From Bacillus alkalicellulosilyticus (GTDB lineage Bacteria; Bacillota; Bacilli; Bacillales; Bacillaceae_F): 64,000 bases of DNA. The translations under genes and the position numbers were made by a program. Below the pieces are notes generated by a model. The model did not search any database and was not told the DNA's origin. It worked only from the letters and a program-made list of their open reading frames with translations. The DNA lies in assembly GCF_002019795.1 (NCBI RefSeq), contig NZ_KV917381.1, forward strand, positions 9,008-73,007. Reading direction: 5' to 3'. Positions 61,639-64,000 of this stretch are shown here, one piece after another. Position 1 is the stretch's first letter, and each line of letters starts with the position of its first letter.

Positions 61639-62706
61639 GTGCGTAGTGAAGATTTAGCAAAACTTTTAGGGGTTTCTAGAAGTACAATCTCGAGAGTCAT
61701 AAATAATTATCCAGATATTCCACAAGCCACTCGTGAAAAAGTGTGGAAAGCGATAGAGGAATATAATTACGTACCAAATGCGTCGGCACGGAAGCTAGCA
61801 GGAGTAAGAAATAACATGATAGCAATTGTCGTTTTGGATGTAAAAGAAGAGGGTGTACCACATCATTTAAAAACAACAGAAGCCACACTCATATACGATA
61901 ATCCGTTTTTCTCACCAGTTATAAATGCAGTGAGTGACCAAGCTAATAAATTGGATTATTATGTATTAATTTCTATCGTTTATTCGAAGGAAGATTTAAA
62001 GAAAGTTGAAAAGTTATTTTCGCAAAAAATGATAGATGGTGCTATTTTTGTTGGAACCCAGGAGACTGAGAATAATCTTATTTTTAAGCTGATCGAACAG
62101 AAATATTTAATTGCACTTATCGATACGAGTGAAATACATAATAATAATCACAATGCGATATATGTCAATGCTGATAACTATGAAGGAAGCTGCAAAGCTA
62201 TTTCTTATTTAATAGAATTAGGACATAAAAGAATTGGAATGATTACAGGAAACATAAATAAGCTCTCAGCAAAGGATAGACTCCAAGGATATAAAGATAC
62301 ACTTATAAAGAATGGATTACAAATTGAAAAAGAACTCATCTATTACGGTGACTTTATCGAGCGCAGTGGATATAGCGGCGCAAAACAGATGTTAGATAAA
62401 CCGAATCGTCCAACAGCTCTTTTTGTTAGTAATGACACTATGGCTTTAGGTGTATATAAAGCTGCTGAAGAATTAGGTTTGAATATACCAGAAGACATTT
62501 CGGTCATTGGTTTTGATAATGCGATATTTTCACAGTATTTATCACCGCCATTAACAACCATTAATATGCCACTTGTTGAGTTGGCGAAGAGAGCTTCGAC
62601 GTTACTAATTGAATCAATCGAGCAAAATGAACAACGTGGAATTATTGAAAAAATAGAAGCTACTCTTATTAAAAGACAATCCTGTCAACATGTAGACAAC
62701 GATTAG
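61639..62706 (+). CDS. LacI-family transcriptional regulator
   Basis: A 355-residue regulator. The N-terminal helix-turn-helix (DLAKLLGVSRSTISRVINNYPDIP, about 5-28) and hinge helix (NASARKLAG, about 52-60) precede a periplasmic-binding-protein-like effector domain ending with the conserved ALFVSNDTMALG and ISVIGFDNA blocks. GTG 61639 has a modest TAGGTG at 8 bp. The gene directly follows the lichenase gene, whose upstream region carries two CpG-centred palindromes, so it is probably the repressor of that gene; the effector, perhaps a glucan oligosaccharide, is unknown. Confidence 0.93.
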   Translation: MRSEDLAKLLGVSRSTISRVINNYPDIPQATREKVWKAIEEYNYVPNASARKLAGVRNNMIAIVVLDVKEEGVPHHLKTTEATLIYDNPFFSPVINAVSDQANKLDYYVLISIVYSKEDLKKVEKLFSQKMIDGAIFVGTQETENNLIFKLIEQKYLIALIDTSEIHNNNHNAIYVNADNYEGSCKAISYLIELGHKRIGMITGNINKLSAKDRLQGYKDTLIKNGLQIEKELIYYGDFIERSGYSGAKQMLDKPNRPTALFVSNDTMALGVYKAAEELGLNIPEDISVIGFDNAIFSQYLSPPLTTINMPLVELAKRASTLLIESIEQNEQRGIIEKIEATLIKRQSCQHVDND

Positions 62707-62802
62707 TAATATATTTCTAAAGCGAGTAGATTCAGTTGGTTAAGAGGTATTCGTTGAAGGGTACAGGAATAAAATTAGGGATAAGTCTACTAATAGAGGT
62801 GA

Positions 62803-62946
62803 ATGCAGTTGGGAAGGGATAACCGGAAAGGTAAAAAGGATAGAGGTTGGATTGCCGATATATTCTTGTACATTCCTGACCTATTCATTCTTGCAGTTAG
62901 ACTGTTAGTAAGAGCAATAGTTTCTTTAGTGAAACATTGGACGTAA
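62803..62946 (+). CDS. small single-span membrane protein
   Basis: A 47-residue ORF from ATG 62803, or 45 residues from the in-frame TTG 62809, which is at better distance (6 bp) from AGAGGTGA (62795-62802). The product is basic at the N-terminus (GRDNRKGKKDRG), has one hydrophobic stretch (about IADIFLYIPDLFILAVRLLV) and ends VKHWT. A strong terminator follows. I do not recognise a family. Its size and position suggest a genuine small protein, but translation is unproven. Confidence 0.6.
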   Translation: MQLGRDNRKGKKDRGWIADIFLYIPDLFILAVRLLVRAIVSLVKHWT

Positions 62947-63002
62947 GATTGCCTTAGCCTATTAGTTACACATCTTAATCTGAACAGCAAATTCCTGTCA
63001 TA

Positions 63003-63048
63003 AAAAAAGGTATCACCTAAGCTTTCTAGCTTTTGTGATACCTTTTTT
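63003..63048 (+). terminator. bidirectional terminator
   Basis: GGTATCAC (63009-63016) with GTGATACC (63035-63042), flanked by A and T runs (63003-63008 and 63043-63048), is symmetric and can stop transcription from both sides. Confidence 0.9.
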
Positions 63049-63109
63049 ATTTTAATAACAATGAAGCCGCGTGAGTTAAATCATGAAGGGTAAGGGCTTC
63101 GCACACTGG

Positions 63110-63146
63110 AAGTGCTCCAATAAGAAGAACGCTTATTGAAGCACTT
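63110..63146. repeat. hairpin upstream of the terminal gene
   Basis: A 14-bp stem with one mismatch, AAGTGCTCCAATAAG (63110-63124) with CTTATTGAAGCACTT (63132-63146), loop 7, then TTCA. It lies in a 157-bp gap whose role I cannot assign. Confidence 0.65.
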
Positions 63147-63179
63147 TTCAAAAGATAGCAGTGGCTTCGCTCCTTGCTA

Positions 63180-63211
63180 AACTAAAAATGCGATAAATCG
63201 CATTTTTAGTT
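63180..63211 (-). terminator. terminator of the minus-strand gene
   Basis: AACTAAAAATGCGA (63180-63193) pairs with TCGCATTTTTAGTT (63198-63211). On the minus strand the stem overlaps the stop codon and is followed by TTAGC; a moderate intrinsic terminator. Confidence 0.6.
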
Positions 63212-64000
63212 AAATAAATCTCTTAATTTTTCCCAGAATCCTTTAGGTTGTTCCTCTACTTCTTCTGTTGTTTCTTCTTCAGGTTTAGTAATTGAATCGG
63301 TTTTGATCACAAACTGGACATTGTTTATTTTTGTGTTGTTAGGTGAGACGAATGAGATTGGGTCAAAATCAGATTTATCAAATTCAGAAATCATTTTATC
63401 GATTTCTTCTTGCATTTGTTCGGGTAAATCATTTGTTGCATCAGCTAATTCGCCTGTACCGTCTCGAAGTTCACCTACACCCGAAATTAATTCAGAAGTT
63501 CCATCTGCTATCTCGACAATGCCAGAATGAATATCATGATAGGACCTGGCTAACTGAGAGATTCCAGACGTATAGTCTGAAAGGCCTTTATGAAAATCAC
63601 CGTAGTTTGCGGAAAGTTGTTGTAGCCCTTCTTCAAGCTGAGCTAACGAGTCCATCGCATCCATTGATTGTAACGATGTACGAAGCTCACCCGCAATGGA
63701 TGATAATGCTGTACCCATTTCCTGAACAGAACCACCAATGGTTACTAATGTTGAATCGACAGCAGCCAGACCATCGCGAACAGCATTGTACGTTCCTTTT
63801 GCTTGCAATGCCGCAGTATAAGTCTGAACTAATTTGTCGACTGTGTCTGGGTTGGCACCACTTACATATAATTCTTGAATGGTATCCTCGCTGATGGCGT
63901 GTTGAGGAATTGAATTCATCGCGGAGTCTAATGCCGCAAACGCTTGAGCATAATTTTGTTGCAATACGTTTAATCCACTAGCGGTTTCGGTTAAACCAGA
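63206..64000 (-). CDS. heptad-repeat membrane protein, C-terminal part (MMPL/YhgE type), cut by window end
   Basis: The reading frame continues past 64000, so only the last 264 residues are seen. The sequence is a glycine-, serine- and aspartate-rich heptad array (GTSELISGVGELRDGTGELADATNDLP type), as in the extracellular parts of YhgE/Pip and some MMPL/RND-type transporters of Bacillus. It ends with a DFDPISFVSPNN segment, an acidic stretch and a short KGFWEKLRDLFN tail, which I associate with MMPL-like transporters. No membrane segment lies in the visible part. The exact family is uncertain. Confidence 0.5.
   Translation of the reverse strand, partial: SGLTETASGLNVLQQNYAQAFAALDSAMNSIPQHAISEDTIQELYVSGANPDTVDKLVQTYTAALQAKGTYNAVRDGLAAVDSTLVTIGGSVQEMGTALSSIAGELRTSLQSMDAMDSLAQLEEGLQQLSANYGDFHKGLSDYTSGISQLARSYHDIHSGIVEIADGTSELISGVGELRDGTGELADATNDLPEQMQEEIDKMISEFDKSDFDPISFVSPNNTKINNVQFVIKTDSITKPEEETTEEVEEQPKGFWEKLRDLFN

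Noticed and set aside
63343-63894. 183-codon + strand frame opposite the heptad protein
   Set aside because: The minus-strand frame has a clear repeat pattern and continues past the window; the + frame is its shadow.

Overview
The window is chromosomal DNA from a low-GC, endospore-forming Firmicute of the family Bacillaceae. Gene order from ctsR to rpsI matches the Bacillus subtilis origin-proximal region almost gene for gene. Sporulation and stationary-phase genes are present (sigH, disA, a CwlC-type amidase), Shine-Dalgarno sequences are strong, and rRNA genes have Bacillus-type ends. The species cannot be named from this alone.

Layout. 1-4770: the 3' part of an rrn operon (16S, 23S, 5S; no tRNA in the spacer), closed by a perfect-stem terminator. 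4771-5431: non-coding, with a degenerate 53-bp tandem repeat and then the CtsR-controlled promoter. 5432-12587: the class III heat-shock operon ctsR-mcsA-mcsB-clpC, then radA and disA. 12685-16493: yacL, ispD, ispF, gltX. 16500-20660: a cysteine T-box leader followed by cysE-cysS-mrnC-rlmB-rae1. 20746-22648: sigH, rpmGB, secE, nusG. 22783-33377: rplK-rplA, the L10 leader with rplJ-rplL, an RsmC-like methyltransferase gene, rpoB and rpoC. 33461-38199: ybxF, rpsL, rpsG, fusA, tuf. 38484-53540: the S10-spc-alpha cluster from rpsJ to rplQ, including secY, adk, map, infA, rpmJ and rpoA. 53646-57967: ecfA1-ecfA2-ecfT, truA, and the L13 leader with rplM-rpsI. Most of this is core information-processing machinery, co-directional on the + strand.

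After rpsI (57968) the conserved order ends and an accessory region begins. It contains a minus-strand spore-lysis type N-acetylmuramoyl-L-alanine amidase (CwlC-like, no signal peptide). Next is a secreted protein with two near-identical GH16 lichenase domains and a C-terminal LPNTA sortase signal. A LacI-family regulator, an unlisted 45-47 residue membrane protein and the C-terminal part of a heptad-repeat membrane protein cut by the window end follow.

The most unusual unit is 59427-62706. A sigma-A-like promoter is overlapped at its start point by a cre-like (CcpA) site. Further downstream are two LacI-type palindromes with central CpG, then the tandem lichenase gene, then the LacI-family gene. 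This reads as a self-contained, doubly controlled beta-glucan degradation module displayed on the cell wall. Other points worth a look are the 53-bp repeat, a hairpin separating the nusG Shine-Dalgarno sequence from its start codon, an adenylate kinase lacking two of the usual zinc cysteines, and hairpins without U-tracts inside the RNA polymerase and str operons.
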